Positions 49,800 to 58,780 are shown, counted from the stretch's first letter. The stretch is 64,000 bases of DNA from TMED88 sp964515335 (GCA_964515335.1 CAZETS010000023.1:4832-68831), one strand, 5' to 3'. The notes: generated by a model not told the origin, from the letters alone. Translations and numbers: made by a program.

Positions 49800-51308
49800 A
49801 TGAACCTGATGATGATCCTCGAGATGGCCGCCCAGGGCTTCGGAGACCGCGTCGCCTTCAAGAACGAGGGCGACGAGCTCACCTACGCCGAGCTCTTCCG
49901 GGCTGCCGGCGCCACCGCCGCGCAGCTTCGCGAGAGCGGCGCAGGGCACCTCGCGGTGCTCGACGTGAGCAGCCTGGCGCTGCCGGTCGGCGTCTTCGGC
50001 GCCGCGTGGGCCGGGCGGCCCTTCGTTCCGCTCAACTACCGCCTGACCGGAGCCGAGCTCGAGAGCCTGGTGGGCCAGATCGCGCCGTCGCGCCTGGTCA
50101 CCGAGGCCGAGCGCGTCGACGGGCTGAGCTCGCTCGAGGCCACCGAGGTGCTCGCCCGCGAGCACTTCCTGGACGCCGCCCGCGACGAGTCCAACGAGCC
50201 GCTCTCGGAAGAGTGGGGGATGGATCCGGACGAGATCGCGATCCTGCTCTTCACCAGCGGTACGACCGGCCCGCCGAAGGCCGCGGTGATCCGCCACAAG
50301 CACCTCGTGTCGTACATCCTCGGCTCGGTCGAGTACATGTCGGCCGACGAGTCCGACGCGGCGCTCGTCTCGGTGCCGCCGTATCACATCGCCGGCATGG
50401 CGGCGATCGCGAGCTCGGTCTACTCGGGCCGGCGCATCGTTCAGCTGCCGAACTTCAGCGCCGAGCGCTGGCTCGAGCTCGCCCGCGAGGAGCAGATCAC
50501 CAACGCCTTCGTGGTGCCGACCATGCTGTCGCGCATCATCGAGGTGCTCGAGGCCGAGGGAAGGAGCGACGCCGGCCTCCCGAGCCTGCGCGCGCTGTCC
50601 TACGGCGGCGGCAAGATGCCGCAGGCGGTGATCGAGAAGGCGATGGACCTGTTTCCCGACGTCGCCTTCGCGAACGCCTACGGGCTGACCGAGACGAGCT
50701 CGACGATCTCGATCCTCGGCCCCGACGACCATCGCTCCGCGGTGGCGAGCGACGACCCGGCCGTGCGGCGCCGCATCGTCTCGGTCGGGCAGCCGCTGCC
50801 GTCCGTCGAGGTCGAGATCCGCGACGACGACGGCAACGCGCTCGGGCCGAACGAGCGCGGCGAGATCTTCGTGCGCGGCGAGCAGGTCTCCGGTGAGTAC
50901 CTCGGCAAGGGGTCCCGGCTCACCGACGACGGCTGGTTCCCGACGCGCGACGGCGGCTCGGTCGATGCCGAGGGCTACCTGTTCATCGAGGGCCGTATCG
51001 ACGACATCATCGTGCGGGGCGGCGAGAACATATCTCCCGGTGAGATCGAGGACGTATTGCTCGAGCACGAGGCCGTCGCCGACGCGGCGGTGGTGGGCCT
51101 GCCGGACGAGCAGTGGGGCGAGAAGGTCTGCGCGGTGGTGGTCTGCAAGGCGGGCCAGACCGCGGGGGTGCCCGAGCTGCAGCAGTGGGTCAAGGACCGG
51201 CTGCGCTCTTCGCGCACGCCCGAGACGATCGACTTCTGGGACGAGCTTCCCTACAACGAGACGGGCAAGCTGCTGCGCCGCAAGGTCCGCGCATCGTTGA
51301 TGGAGTGA
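49800..51308 (+). CDS. acyl-CoA synthetase (class I adenylate-forming enzyme)
   Basis: 502 residues, AMP-binding ligase. Visible core motifs are the P-loop-like 'ILLFTSGTTGPPKAAVIRHK', 'YGLTETSSTISI', hinge/ATP region 'GYLFIEGRIDDIIVRGGENI', and the C-terminal Lys in 'ELPYNETGKLLRRKV'. It activates a carboxylic acid as acyl-AMP and transfers it to CoA. Chain length cannot be read from sequence. The crotonase gene follows after 15 bases and a CoA-transferase soon after, so a fatty-acid or aromatic-acid degradation unit is likely. Ribosome site weak. Confidence 0.92.
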   Translation: MNLMMILEMAAQGFGDRVAFKNEGDELTYAELFRAAGATAAQLRESGAGHLAVLDVSSLALPVGVFGAAWAGRPFVPLNYRLTGAELESLVGQIAPSRLVTEAERVDGLSSLEATEVLAREHFLDAARDESNEPLSEEWGMDPDEIAILLFTSGTTGPPKAAVIRHKHLVSYILGSVEYMSADESDAALVSVPPYHIAGMAAIASSVYSGRRIVQLPNFSAERWLELAREEQITNAFVVPTMLSRIIEVLEAEGRSDAGLPSLRALSYGGGKMPQAVIEKAMDLFPDVAFANAYGLTETSSTISILGPDDHRSAVASDDPAVRRRIVSVGQPLPSVEVEIRDDDGNALGPNERGEIFVRGEQVSGEYLGKGSRLTDDGWFPTRDGGSVDAEGYLFIEGRIDDIIVRGGENISPGEIEDVLLEHEAVADAAVVGLPDEQWGEKVCAVVVCKAGQTAGVPELQQWVKDRLRSSRTPETIDFWDELPYNETGKLLRRKVRASLME

Positions 51309-51323
51309 CGAGGTGAGGCGGGC

Positions 51324-52352
51324 GTGAGCGGCACCGCCGAGCCGCGGATCCACTCGCTCCCCGAGGCGCTCGCGCGTCTCGAATCGCCCTATGGTCCGGA
51401 AGAGCTGGCCACGCTGACGGGCGAGGGCGTGCTGGTGGTCGACCTGCCGGCAACCGACGGCGCCGCACAGAGCGAGCGCGTCGTCGCGCGAGCCGCGCGG
51501 GTGCTCGCGCGGCTGGCCTGTCCCACGATCGCTCTGGCGCCGCGTGGACCCGGCCGGCTCGTCGAGTCGCTCGCCGCGGCGTTCGACCTGCGCCTCGCCA
51601 CCGGCGACGGGCTCGCCGAGGTGCTCGGGTCGATCCGCCGCTGTCCGCAGGCGAGTCTCGCACTCGTGCAGCTGCTGCGACACAACGCGCTGCTCGGCGT
51701 CCACGAAGGGCTGATCGCCGAGTCGCTCGTGTACTCGACCCTGCAGTCGGGCGAGGAGTTCGCGCGCTGGGGTGCGAGCCGGCCGGTGCGTGCGGTGCGA
51801 TCGCCCGAGCGGCCGGTGCTGCGCGTCGAGCGGGAGGCGCAGCGGCTCCTGCTCACCCTCGATCGGCCCGAGCGGCACAATGCCTTCGGCGTGCACCTTC
51901 GCGATGCCCTCGTCGAGGCGCTCGCGCTCGCGGCCTCGGACGAATCGATCACCGAGATCGTGCTGCGCGGCGAGGGGCCGTCCTTCTGCAGCGGCGGCGA
52001 CCTCGACGAGTTCGGCAGCCTGCCGGATCCGGCCACCGCCCACACCGTGCGCTCGACCCGCCACCCGGCGCGCTGGCTCGCGTCGCTGGCCGGGCGCGCC
52101 CGCGCCGAGCTGCACGGCGCCTGTGTGGGCGCCGGCGTCGAGCTGCCGGCCTTCGCCTCGCAGGTCGTGGCGTGGCGGAACGCGTACTTCCAGCTGCCGG
52201 AGCTGGGTATGGGGCTGGTCCCGGGCGCCGGCGGCACGGTGAGCCTGCCGCGCCGGATCGGGCGACAGCGCACCGCCTGGCTGGCGATCACGGGTGAGCG
52301 GATCGACGCCGAGACCGCGCTCGCCTGGGGGCTCGTCGACGAGCTTCTCTGA
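51324..52352 (+). CDS. enoyl-CoA hydratase/isomerase (crotonase) with extra N-terminal domain
   Basis: 342 residues. Residues ~170-342 are a crotonase fold: 'LLTLDRPERHNAFGVHLRDA' opens it, the oxyanion hole is 'GPSFCSGGDLDEFG' and 'GACVGAGVELPAFASQ', and the catalytic-Glu region is 'FQLPELGMGLVPGAGGTVSL'. The first ~165 residues (LPEALARLESPYGPEEL; VLVVDLPATDGAAQSERV) resemble a second, degenerate crotonase-like lobe. Likely hydrates or isomerises an enoyl-CoA. GTG start with GAGG upstream; probably translated from the same mRNA as the ligase. Confidence 0.88.
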   Translation: MSGTAEPRIHSLPEALARLESPYGPEELATLTGEGVLVVDLPATDGAAQSERVVARAARVLARLACPTIALAPRGPGRLVESLAAAFDLRLATGDGLAEVLGSIRRCPQASLALVQLLRHNALLGVHEGLIAESLVYSTLQSGEEFARWGASRPVRAVRSPERPVLRVEREAQRLLLTLDRPERHNAFGVHLRDALVEALALAASDESITEIVLRGEGPSFCSGGDLDEFGSLPDPATAHTVRSTRHPARWLASLAGRARAELHGACVGAGVELPAFASQVVAWRNAYFQLPELGMGLVPGAGGTVSLPRRIGRQRTAWLAITGERIDAETALAWGLVDELL

Positions 52353-52369
52353 GGGCCGCCCGCCGTGGT

Positions 52370-52375
52370 TACACT
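52370..52375 (+). promoter_or_regulatory. candidate -10 element of the CaiB/BaiF gene
   Basis: TACACT about 42 bases before the ATG at 52418; a GGGGAGG site is in the leader. Confidence 0.35.
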
Positions 52376-52417
52376 CCGTGGCTCGGCGGCGCGCGGTTGC
52401 GCGGGGAGGCGGCAGCG

Positions 52418-53623
52418 ATGGCGGGACCGATGGACGGCGTGAAGGTCGTCGAGATGGGCGTGTGGGTAGCGGGCCCGGCGGCGGGCGGGATCCTGGCCGA
52501 CTGGGGGGCGGACGTCGTGAAGATCGAGCCGCACGGCGTCGGCGACCCGTCGCGGCTCTTCCAGTCGATGTTCGGCGTGGAGCTGCCCTTCAACCCGATC
52601 TTCGAGAACGACAACCGCAACAAGCGCTCGATCGTGCTCGATCTGCGCAGCGAGGACGGCCTGGCGGTGGCCCGCGAGCTGATCGACGAGGCGGACGTCT
52701 TCCTCAGCAACGTTCGCCCGGCCGGCCTCGCGCGACTGGGTCTCGATCCCGATACGCTCCTCGCCCGCAACGAGCGCCTGGTGTACTGCTCGATCACCGG
52801 CTACGGGCTCGAGGGCCCGGAGGCCGACCGCGCCGCCTACGACATTGCTGCCTTCTGGGCGCGCAGCGGTGTGGCGGCCTCGCTGATGGCGCCCGGCGGA
52901 ACGCCGCCGTTCCAGCGCGGCGGCATGGGCGATCACAACACCGGGCTCGCCGGGGCGGGTGCGATCTCGGCGGCGCTCTTCGCCCGCGAGAAGACCGGCA
53001 AGGGACAGCTCGTCTCGACCTCGCTGATGCGCGAGGGCATGTACACGATGAGCTTCGACATGTCGTTGGCGGTGCGGCTCGGAGTTCCCGTGGCCGTGGC
53101 CGACCGCAAGACGATGGGCAACCCGGCGATCAACAACTACCAGGACCGCGACGGCAAGTGGTTCTGGCTGGTCGGCCTGGAGGGCGAGCGGCACTGGCCG
53201 CCGCTGGCCCGGGCGGTGGGGCATCCGGAGTGGCTCGAGGATCCGCGCTTCGCCGAGCCCGCGGCGCGGGCCGAGAACGCGGCGGCGCTGATCGGCATGC
53301 TCGACGAGATCTTCGCGACGCGCAGCCGCGAGCAGTGGGGCGAGGTCTTCGACGCCGAGCAGGACCTCTGGTGGGCGCCCGTGCAGTCGATCGAAGAGGT
53401 GGTCGCCGACCCGCAGGCCCACGCGGCGGGTGGCTTCGCCGAGGTGCCGGACGGTGTGGCCACGACGCTGCTGCCGGCCACGCCCGCCGACTTCCACGGC
53501 ACCCCGATCGAGCACCGCTGCATGGCGCCGGCCCACGGCGAGCACGGCGAGGAGATCCTTCGCGAGCTCGGGCGCAGCGACGAGCAGATCGCCGTGCTGC
53601 GAGCCTCGGGGGCGCTCGGGTAG
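52418..53623 (+). CDS. CaiB/BaiF family (family III) CoA transferase
   Basis: 401 residues. Conserved stretches are 'GVKVVEMGVWVAGPAAGGIL', 'DWGADVVKIEPHGVGDP', 'NRNKRSIVLDLRSEDGLAVA' and the catalytic Asp in 'AAYDIAAFWARSGVA'. Family III enzymes move CoA between acids without a ping-pong enzyme-CoA thioester of class I type. Located after an acyl-CoA ligase and crotonase, so it probably handles the same acyl groups. ATG at 52418 has GGGGAGG eight bases upstream; the in-frame TTG at 52397 is less likely. Confidence 0.93.
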   Translation: MAGPMDGVKVVEMGVWVAGPAAGGILADWGADVVKIEPHGVGDPSRLFQSMFGVELPFNPIFENDNRNKRSIVLDLRSEDGLAVARELIDEADVFLSNVRPAGLARLGLDPDTLLARNERLVYCSITGYGLEGPEADRAAYDIAAFWARSGVAASLMAPGGTPPFQRGGMGDHNTGLAGAGAISAALFAREKTGKGQLVSTSLMREGMYTMSFDMSLAVRLGVPVAVADRKTMGNPAINNYQDRDGKWFWLVGLEGERHWPPLARAVGHPEWLEDPRFAEPAARAENAAALIGMLDEIFATRSREQWGEVFDAEQDLWWAPVQSIEEVVADPQAHAAGGFAEVPDGVATTLLPATPADFHGTPIEHRCMAPAHGEHGEEILRELGRSDEQIAVLRASGALG

Positions 53624-53638
53624 AGCCTGGGGCTCGCG

Positions 53639-53680
53639 CCGGTCACGCGCGGATGGGCGAGCCCGCCCGCGCGTGACCGG
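53639..53680. terminator. strong bidirectional hairpin terminator
   Basis: Perfect 14-base inverted repeat: CCGGTCACGCGCGG at 53639-53652 and its complement at 53667-53680, with a 14-base loop. Lies between two converging genes (CoA-transferase and outer-membrane protein) whose stops are at 53623 and 53696. No T-run. Confidence 0.6.
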
Positions 53681-53695
53681 TGACCGAGCAGTGGC

Positions 53696-54355
53696 TCAGA
53701 AGTTGATCCCGGCGTAGACGCCGGTGCTCCAGTAGCTGTTGTTCGTCTGGCTCTGGGTGAAGGAGTGGTTGTAGCGGAGGTCGGCGCCGACGCTGATGCG
53801 GTCGACCACCAGTACGTCTACACCGGCTCCGAACTGCATGCCGAGGTCGAGGTAGCTGGTGGTGTTCGACGGCGGCGAGTTCACCAGGAACGCGAGACCG
53901 ACGGGCACGACGAACGGCCGGATGCGGCCGCTACCGAGGTCGTCGAAGCGCACCTTGGGGGCGATCGTCACGTTCAAAGAGGTGACGTTGACCTGCCGCA
54001 CGACTGTTGTGCCGAGCAAAGCTTGGGCCGCATTGACGACGTTCTGGTCCGAGAACTGGGAGAACTCGGCGAAGATCTCGCCCATCACCCGAGCGCCGCC
54101 CATGTCCTCCATCTCCATCATGCTGAGATCGAGGCCGGCGGCCATCGACCAGCCTCCTCGAGAGCTGTTGGCGTTGCCCGTAGCCAGCGTGTCCGTGAAG
54201 ATCTCTCCGCCCCGGTTCGTCGTGAGCGCCGAGTACGCGCCGCGGAAGAACACCTGGTTGTTGTATTGCGCCTCTTCGTCGGCTGCTGCAAGCCCCGCCG
54301 TGATGCACGAGGCCAGCGCGGCGACGAGACTTGCCACGATGATTCGAATGGTCAT
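53696..54355 (-). CDS. outer-membrane beta-barrel protein (OmpA/OmpW-like size)
   Basis: 219 residues. Signal peptide (IIVASLVAALASCITAGLAA) followed by alternating hydrophobic strands ('QVFFRGAYSALTTN', 'VTSLNVTIAPKVRFDDLGSG', 'YLDLGMQFGAGVDVLVVDRI') and a terminal phenylalanine (STGVYAGINF), the signature for BAM-mediated insertion. Probably an 8- to 10-stranded barrel of unknown function. ATG has a GGAG site (AAGGAGAACACGGA) upstream. Composition is richer in Asn/Thr and lower in GC than neighbours. Confidence 0.8.
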   Translation of the reverse strand: MTIRIIVASLVAALASCITAGLAAADEEAQYNNQVFFRGAYSALTTNRGGEIFTDTLATGNANSSRGGWSMAAGLDLSMMEMEDMGGARVMGEIFAEFSQFSDQNVVNAAQALLGTTVVRQVNVTSLNVTIAPKVRFDDLGSGRIRPFVVPVGLAFLVNSPPSNTTSYLDLGMQFGAGVDVLVVDRISVGADLRYNHSFTQSQTNNSYWSTGVYAGINF

Positions 54356-54841
54356 TCCGTGTTCTCCTTGTCGGTCCGGTTGGTCCGGCCACCCCCTGGC
54401 GGCCTCGCCGATTCACGCGCCGTGATCGCTCCAGCGGAGCCCTCGGTGCCGAGTCGTTTCGGTAAGGGGCGAGCGGCGCTCCCATCTGCATTGCCGGGCG
54501 CCTTCGCGGCAACGACCCTGTGACGAACTCTTCGGCAGTGCGCGATCAAGCTAGCGCCCGGTCGTTCGTGCAATACGCAGCATGGCGTTGCACGTGTTGT
54601 TCGGAGCTATGTCAAATGAAATCAGGTGCCGGAATGCTCGCGCCGCAGTCCATGTTTCGATGATCGTGTCGGCACGGCACACTCGGTTCCGTGGTTTGCA
54701 CGCCATATGTGGCGCGCGTGCACCGAGAACTACGGAGTCACGCAGCAGCCGGAGGCATCGCGTCGCATGTGACGAATCGCGACATGATGCGCAAGGTCAG
54801 GCGAGCGCCCGGCGATCCGAGGCGTCGACCGGCTCGCTCGG
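54356..54841. other. 486-base intergenic region of atypical composition
   Basis: Between the outer-membrane protein start and the autotransporter stop. The part at about 54540-54730 is visibly richer in A and T than flanking DNA (for example TATGTCAAATGAAATCAGG near 54610). An open frame at 54582-54911 runs into the autotransporter gene on the other strand and has no ribosome site or recognisable protein style, so I do not call it. Regulatory or remnant DNA is possible. Confidence 0.4.
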
Positions 54842-57800
54842 CTACCAGCGGAACAGGATCCCCGCCGAGAGGACGTGGGTGGTGTGGTACTCGCCGATCT
54901 CGACGTCGTAGTGGGTCGAGAGCAGCGGCACGTCGCCGAGCATCATCACGTAGCCCAGGCCGAGCGTGAAGGCGTTGCGGTCGGGCTCGGTTCCCGCGGT
55001 GACGAACGGCGTGGCGCCCGGCGTGGCGTAGAAGACCGCCGGAACGTGGCGCCCGCGATCTCCATGGTCGACCGACCAGGCCGCGCGCAGCTCGGGCTCG
55101 ATGCCGAACTCGCCTTCGAGCGTAAAGACGCGGCTGACGCGGGCGCCGAGCGTGAGCAGCAGCGAGTCGAAGCTGAGGCTCGGAACCTGCAGCGAGAGGT
55201 CGCCCGCGCCGATCTCGGTGATTGCGTCCTGTCCGGCCTGCAGGTACTGGAAGCGCGCAAACGGGTGGAGCCGGGCGCGCCGGCGGTGTCCGAAGTGCCC
55301 GCCGATCTCGACGAGACCGCCCCACTCGGTGCCCGCGAAGTCGGCGACGGCGTGCCGGTCGAGGCTCGTGAACGCGATGTGGCGGTCGGTCTGCAGGCCG
55401 CTCCAGGCGAAGCGCACGGCGGCGCCGGCGTGGAAGCGCGGGGTGCGGAATCCCGTCCACAGCGCCGTCTGGACCGTGTCGGCGGTGCCCCGAAAGAAGC
55501 CGCTGTCGTTCTCCACCCACTGCCGCGTGTAGCCGACGGCGAGACCCGCGCGCCAGTACTCCGAGCCGGGTATCGGCAGGCGATCGGAGAACCGGTAGTC
55601 GACTCCGCCCGACAGGCCGAACGCGTTCGCGTCGAGGTTGCTCGCGTTGCCGCGTCCCTCCCAGGCGCCGAAGATGCCGAGCGGCTCGAGCCACGCGCCC
55701 GGACCTCCGCGCGAACGCGGGGGCGCCTCCACGCCGGGCAGGCGAACGTCTGCCGGCGCGAGGGCGGGAGGGCGCGTCAACTCCCAGCTGCTCGCGCGCA
55801 GCCGCCGCGAGATCGTGTCCGCGAAGGCCTGCGCGTTGGCGATGCGCGGGTTCGTGAAGGCCGAGAGCGTCTCGCCGGCGAGCTGGTCGAGGACCGCCGG
55901 CGCCTGGCTCGTTCGCAGCGGGGCCAGCGCGTTGCGGATGACCCGCGCATCCGGCGAGCCCGAGCCCGTGACCTGCTCGAGCGCGTTGGCGGTGGAGACC
56001 TGATTGGGCGTCGTGCCCAGGGAGCCGAGCCCGCTGAAGTCCTCCTGGACGGAGAGCTGGACCGAGCTGCCCACGATGGTCGGCGGGTTCACGACGTTCA
56101 CGAAGGCCAGGTCGTCGAGCGCCTGGCCCGCCACCGAGCCGGGCGCGATCGCGCCGGCCGAGAGCACCGTGTAGGCGACGGGCAGCGAGTAGTCGCCGGC
56201 CACCAGGTCGAGCTCCCAGCTGGGCGAGTCGAGCGAGGCGGTGCCGGTGACCGCGAGCAAGGAGGCCGCGCCCGTGTCGTCCAGGGACACCTCCAGCACC
56301 GAGCCAGCGCCAAAGGTGGCGCTGCTGCCCACCGAAAGCGTCGTCGTCGGGCCGCCCACCACGACCCGGCCGAAGCTCTCGAGGCTGCCACCGATGCTGC
56401 CTGCCACGTTGACGAGGCGTCCGCCGCCCTCGACCCGGGCCAGCGATGTGTTGCTGAGGGCGGCGTCGAGCTGAAGCGTTCCGGCGCTCACCGTGGTCCG
56501 TCCCGAGTGGAGTGCCGCATTGGTCAGGATCAGCGATCCGGCGCCGGTCTTCGAGACGTCGCCGGGCCCCGAGAGGCTCCCGCCGAAGGACTGCACGTCG
56601 TCCACCGCGAACTCGGCGACGGCCCCGATCGCCGCCACGTCGATCGTGTTGCCGAGCGCGAACGTGTCGCCGGCGAGCGTCCCCCCGGCGACCCGGGTGA
56701 GGTCGGCGGAGGTGATGCCCTGGCGCAGCACGCGGCCGGCGCCCTCCTTGTGCAGCTCCCCCGTACCGCTGATCGATCCGACGTGCGTGCCGTCAGTGGC
56801 TTGATCGAAGATCACGCGCGCCGTGACGGCCTCGAGGGTGACCGAGCCGGGCAGGCTCGCTGTCGTGCCGCGCACGTCGCCCCCGGCCACCACGAGGCCG
56901 CCGGTGAACGTGTTCGCGCCGCTCAGCAGCAGCGGCGCGAGGCCCGACTTGCGAACCGATCCGCCGCCGGTGATCGATCCGGCGAAGGCCGTCGCGCCGT
57001 TCTGCACGAGCCACAGCTCGCTGCCGCTGGCTACGTTCACGTCTCCCTGGAGCGAGTCCGGGGTGGCCTGCAGTGTGCCGCTCTCCACTTCGGTTCCGCC
57101 GCTGTGGGTCGCCGTGCCGCCGCTCAGGAAGAGCGTCCCGAAGCCCGACTTCACCAGCCGTCCCGCGCCGCTTACGTTGCCCGCGAAGCTGCGCGTCTGC
57201 GAGGTGTCGTCGATCTGGAATCGGAGGCTGGTGTCTTCGTCGAGCTGGAAGTCGCCCGGCAGCGAGACGTCGTTGCCGACGAGCGTCCCCGTGACGACGT
57301 GCGTGTTGCCCGTATAGGTGTTCGTGCCGGAAAGGGTCAGTGTGGCGGGGCCGTCGACGACCACTCCGCCGGCGCCGGTGATGTTCTCGTCGAACGTGAA
57401 GTCGTCGTCGTAGCGGAAGCCGAGCGTGCCGTTAGCGTCGACCTGCACGGTGAGGGCGATCGGGTCGTCGTCGGCGTCGGTCAGGCCGCTCCGCATGTCG
57501 AGGTTGACCAGGTCGGCCCGGCCGTTTCGAACGTGCAGCAAGACGAAGCTCTGCGCGACGTCGTCAGCGGTGGTGACGATGAAGGCCGGCGCGTCGCTGC
57601 CGTCGATGTCCACGCGTTGGCCGGGGCCGGAGGCCGTCGACAGGTCGATGGCCGGCAGCGGGTCCTCGAGCGGGATCGAGAGGTTCAGGAGGCTCTCCGC
57701 AACGCGTAGGCTCACGTAGTCGACGTTGACGCTCGCCGTTCGTTGGTTGGCCTCTTCGATGCCGGCGAAGAGCGAGCCCGGGGTCTGCGGAGTGAGGCTC

Positions 57801-57925
57801 ACGCTCGTCGTGTTCGTGATCGGCACTGTCAGATCGGGCGTCGGCGGGTCGCTCTGCTGGGCGCGCGCCGGGCCCGTCAGGAGCAGCGCGGTGAGCGCTC
57901 CGGCCGTCGCCAGTCGCGTGAGCAA
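54842..57925 (-). CDS. autotransporter (type Va) with beta-strand repeat passenger
   Basis: 1027 residues. Signal peptide (RLATAGALTALLLTGPARA), then a passenger (~50-740) with repeats of the autotransporter-associated beta-strand type: 'GPATLTLSGTNTYTGNTHVV', 'LVKSGFGTLFLSGGTATHSG', 'VRKSGLAPLLLSGANTFTGG' and 'VSKTGAGSLILTNAALHSGR'. Residues ~745-1027 form a 12-stranded translocator barrel ending '...AGILFRW'. The passenger would be exposed on the surface. TTG start with GAGGGG upstream, 11 bases after the TPR gene stop, so the two form an operon. Confidence 0.9.
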   Translation of the reverse strand: MLTRLATAGALTALLLTGPARAQQSDPPTPDLTVPITNTTSVSLTPQTPGSLFAGIEEANQRTASVNVDYVSLRVAESLLNLSIPLEDPLPAIDLSTASGPGQRVDIDGSDAPAFIVTTADDVAQSFVLLHVRNGRADLVNLDMRSGLTDADDDPIALTVQVDANGTLGFRYDDDFTFDENITGAGGVVVDGPATLTLSGTNTYTGNTHVVTGTLVGNDVSLPGDFQLDEDTSLRFQIDDTSQTRSFAGNVSGAGRLVKSGFGTLFLSGGTATHSGGTEVESGTLQATPDSLQGDVNVASGSELWLVQNGATAFAGSITGGGSVRKSGLAPLLLSGANTFTGGLVVAGGDVRGTTASLPGSVTLEAVTARVIFDQATDGTHVGSISGTGELHKEGAGRVLRQGITSADLTRVAGGTLAGDTFALGNTIDVAAIGAVAEFAVDDVQSFGGSLSGPGDVSKTGAGSLILTNAALHSGRTTVSAGTLQLDAALSNTSLARVEGGGRLVNVAGSIGGSLESFGRVVVGGPTTTLSVGSSATFGAGSVLEVSLDDTGAASLLAVTGTASLDSPSWELDLVAGDYSLPVAYTVLSAGAIAPGSVAGQALDDLAFVNVVNPPTIVGSSVQLSVQEDFSGLGSLGTTPNQVSTANALEQVTGSGSPDARVIRNALAPLRTSQAPAVLDQLAGETLSAFTNPRIANAQAFADTISRRLRASSWELTRPPALAPADVRLPGVEAPPRSRGGPGAWLEPLGIFGAWEGRGNASNLDANAFGLSGGVDYRFSDRLPIPGSEYWRAGLAVGYTRQWVENDSGFFRGTADTVQTALWTGFRTPRFHAGAAVRFAWSGLQTDRHIAFTSLDRHAVADFAGTEWGGLVEIGGHFGHRRRARLHPFARFQYLQAGQDAITEIGAGDLSLQVPSLSFDSLLLTLGARVSRVFTLEGEFGIEPELRAAWSVDHGDRGRHVPAVFYATPGATPFVTAGTEPDRNAFTLGLGYVMMLGDVPLLSTHYDVEIGEYHTTHVLSAGILFRW

Positions 57926-57936
57926 GGCCCGGCCCC

Positions 57937-58767
57937 TCAGCCGTCGAGCCCGCCGGCCTTCCTGATGCGGCGGCGGTACTTACGGGCCGTAGACTCCTTG
58001 CCCGTCTGCTCGAAGACGTCGGCCGCGAACCCGTAGATGCGCAGCATCTGCGGGTCGGTCCGCTCGTAGCGGCTCTCGTAGAGCTCGACGGCACGTTCGG
58101 TGTGCCTGCGCGCCTGGCGGGCATCGCCGAGGCGCATCTCGGCGCCGGCCACCGTGACGTGGATGTTCGCGAGGGCGATGGGATCGCCTTGGTCCGTCCC
58201 ATCGAGGGCCGCGAGCGAGCGCAGGCCGTAGGAGCGCACGCGCTTCGGATCGTCGATCCCGGCGGCGACCTGCATCAGCTGCCCGAGGATCAGCCCCACC
58301 TCGGGATCCTTGCGGCCGCGCTTCTCGATCAGGATGTTCGAGGCCCGCACGTACAGCCGCTCGGCTCGATCCCAGTGATCGAGTTCCTGGTGGGCGCCGG
58401 CGAGCTTGACGAGCGGCTTCGTGAGCTGCTCGCTGCTCGGTCCGTACACGCTCTCGTAGACCGGGATCGCCTGCTCGAGGGCCTTCGCGGCGTCCGCGTA
58501 GCGGCCGAGCTGATAGTTCACCGCGCCCAGGTTGTAGGCCAGCACGCCGGTCTGCTCGTCGCGCGGGCCGAGCTCGCGCGTTGCCGCGAGCAGGGCGCGG
58601 CGCGCATGGACGACCGCCGACTCGAGATCCTTCGCGGCGACCGCTTCTCGATAGCGCTCGTACTGCTCCGTGTAGTCGGCGGCTCGCGCGCCGGGGCACG
58701 CGAGGGCGACCGCGGACGCGGTCAGGAGCAGCAGCGCGAAGCGATGAGCCAGGATTGACCTCGGCAC
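57937..58767 (-). CDS. secreted TPR protein
   Basis: 276 residues. Signal peptide (FALLLLTASAVALACPGARA) followed by at least four tetratricopeptide repeats ('AYNLGAVNYQLGRYADAAKA', 'LVKLAGAHQELDHWDRAERL', 'RQARRHTERAVELYESRYE'). Likely periplasmic; as first gene of the autotransporter operon it may help in assembly or passage of the passenger, but this is inference. GTG start seven bases after a perfect-looking TATACT. Confidence 0.8.
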   Translation of the reverse strand: MPRSILAHRFALLLLTASAVALACPGARAADYTEQYERYREAVAAKDLESAVVHARRALLAATRELGPRDEQTGVLAYNLGAVNYQLGRYADAAKALEQAIPVYESVYGPSSEQLTKPLVKLAGAHQELDHWDRAERLYVRASNILIEKRGRKDPEVGLILGQLMQVAAGIDDPKRVRSYGLRSLAALDGTDQGDPIALANIHVTVAGAEMRLGDARQARRHTERAVELYESRYERTDPQMLRIYGFAADVFEQTGKESTARKYRRRIRKAGGLDG

Positions 58768-58774
58768 GCGCGGC

Positions 58775-58780
58775 AGTATA
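58775..58780 (-). promoter_or_regulatory. -10 element of a leaderless transcript (TPR/autotransporter operon)
   Basis: Minus-strand TATACT, the best -10 match in the window, seven bases before the GTG at 58767, with no ribosome site between. Confidence 0.55.

Noticed and set aside
54582..54911. A possible 109-residue gene between the outer-membrane protein and autotransporter genes.
   Set aside because: No ribosome site, Arg/Ser-rich without domain character, and it runs into the autotransporter's 3' end on the other strand.
56400..57300. Tandem DNA repeat array in the autotransporter gene.
   Set aside because: The similarity is at protein level (beta-strand repeats); DNA units vary too much to be a recent tandem repeat.
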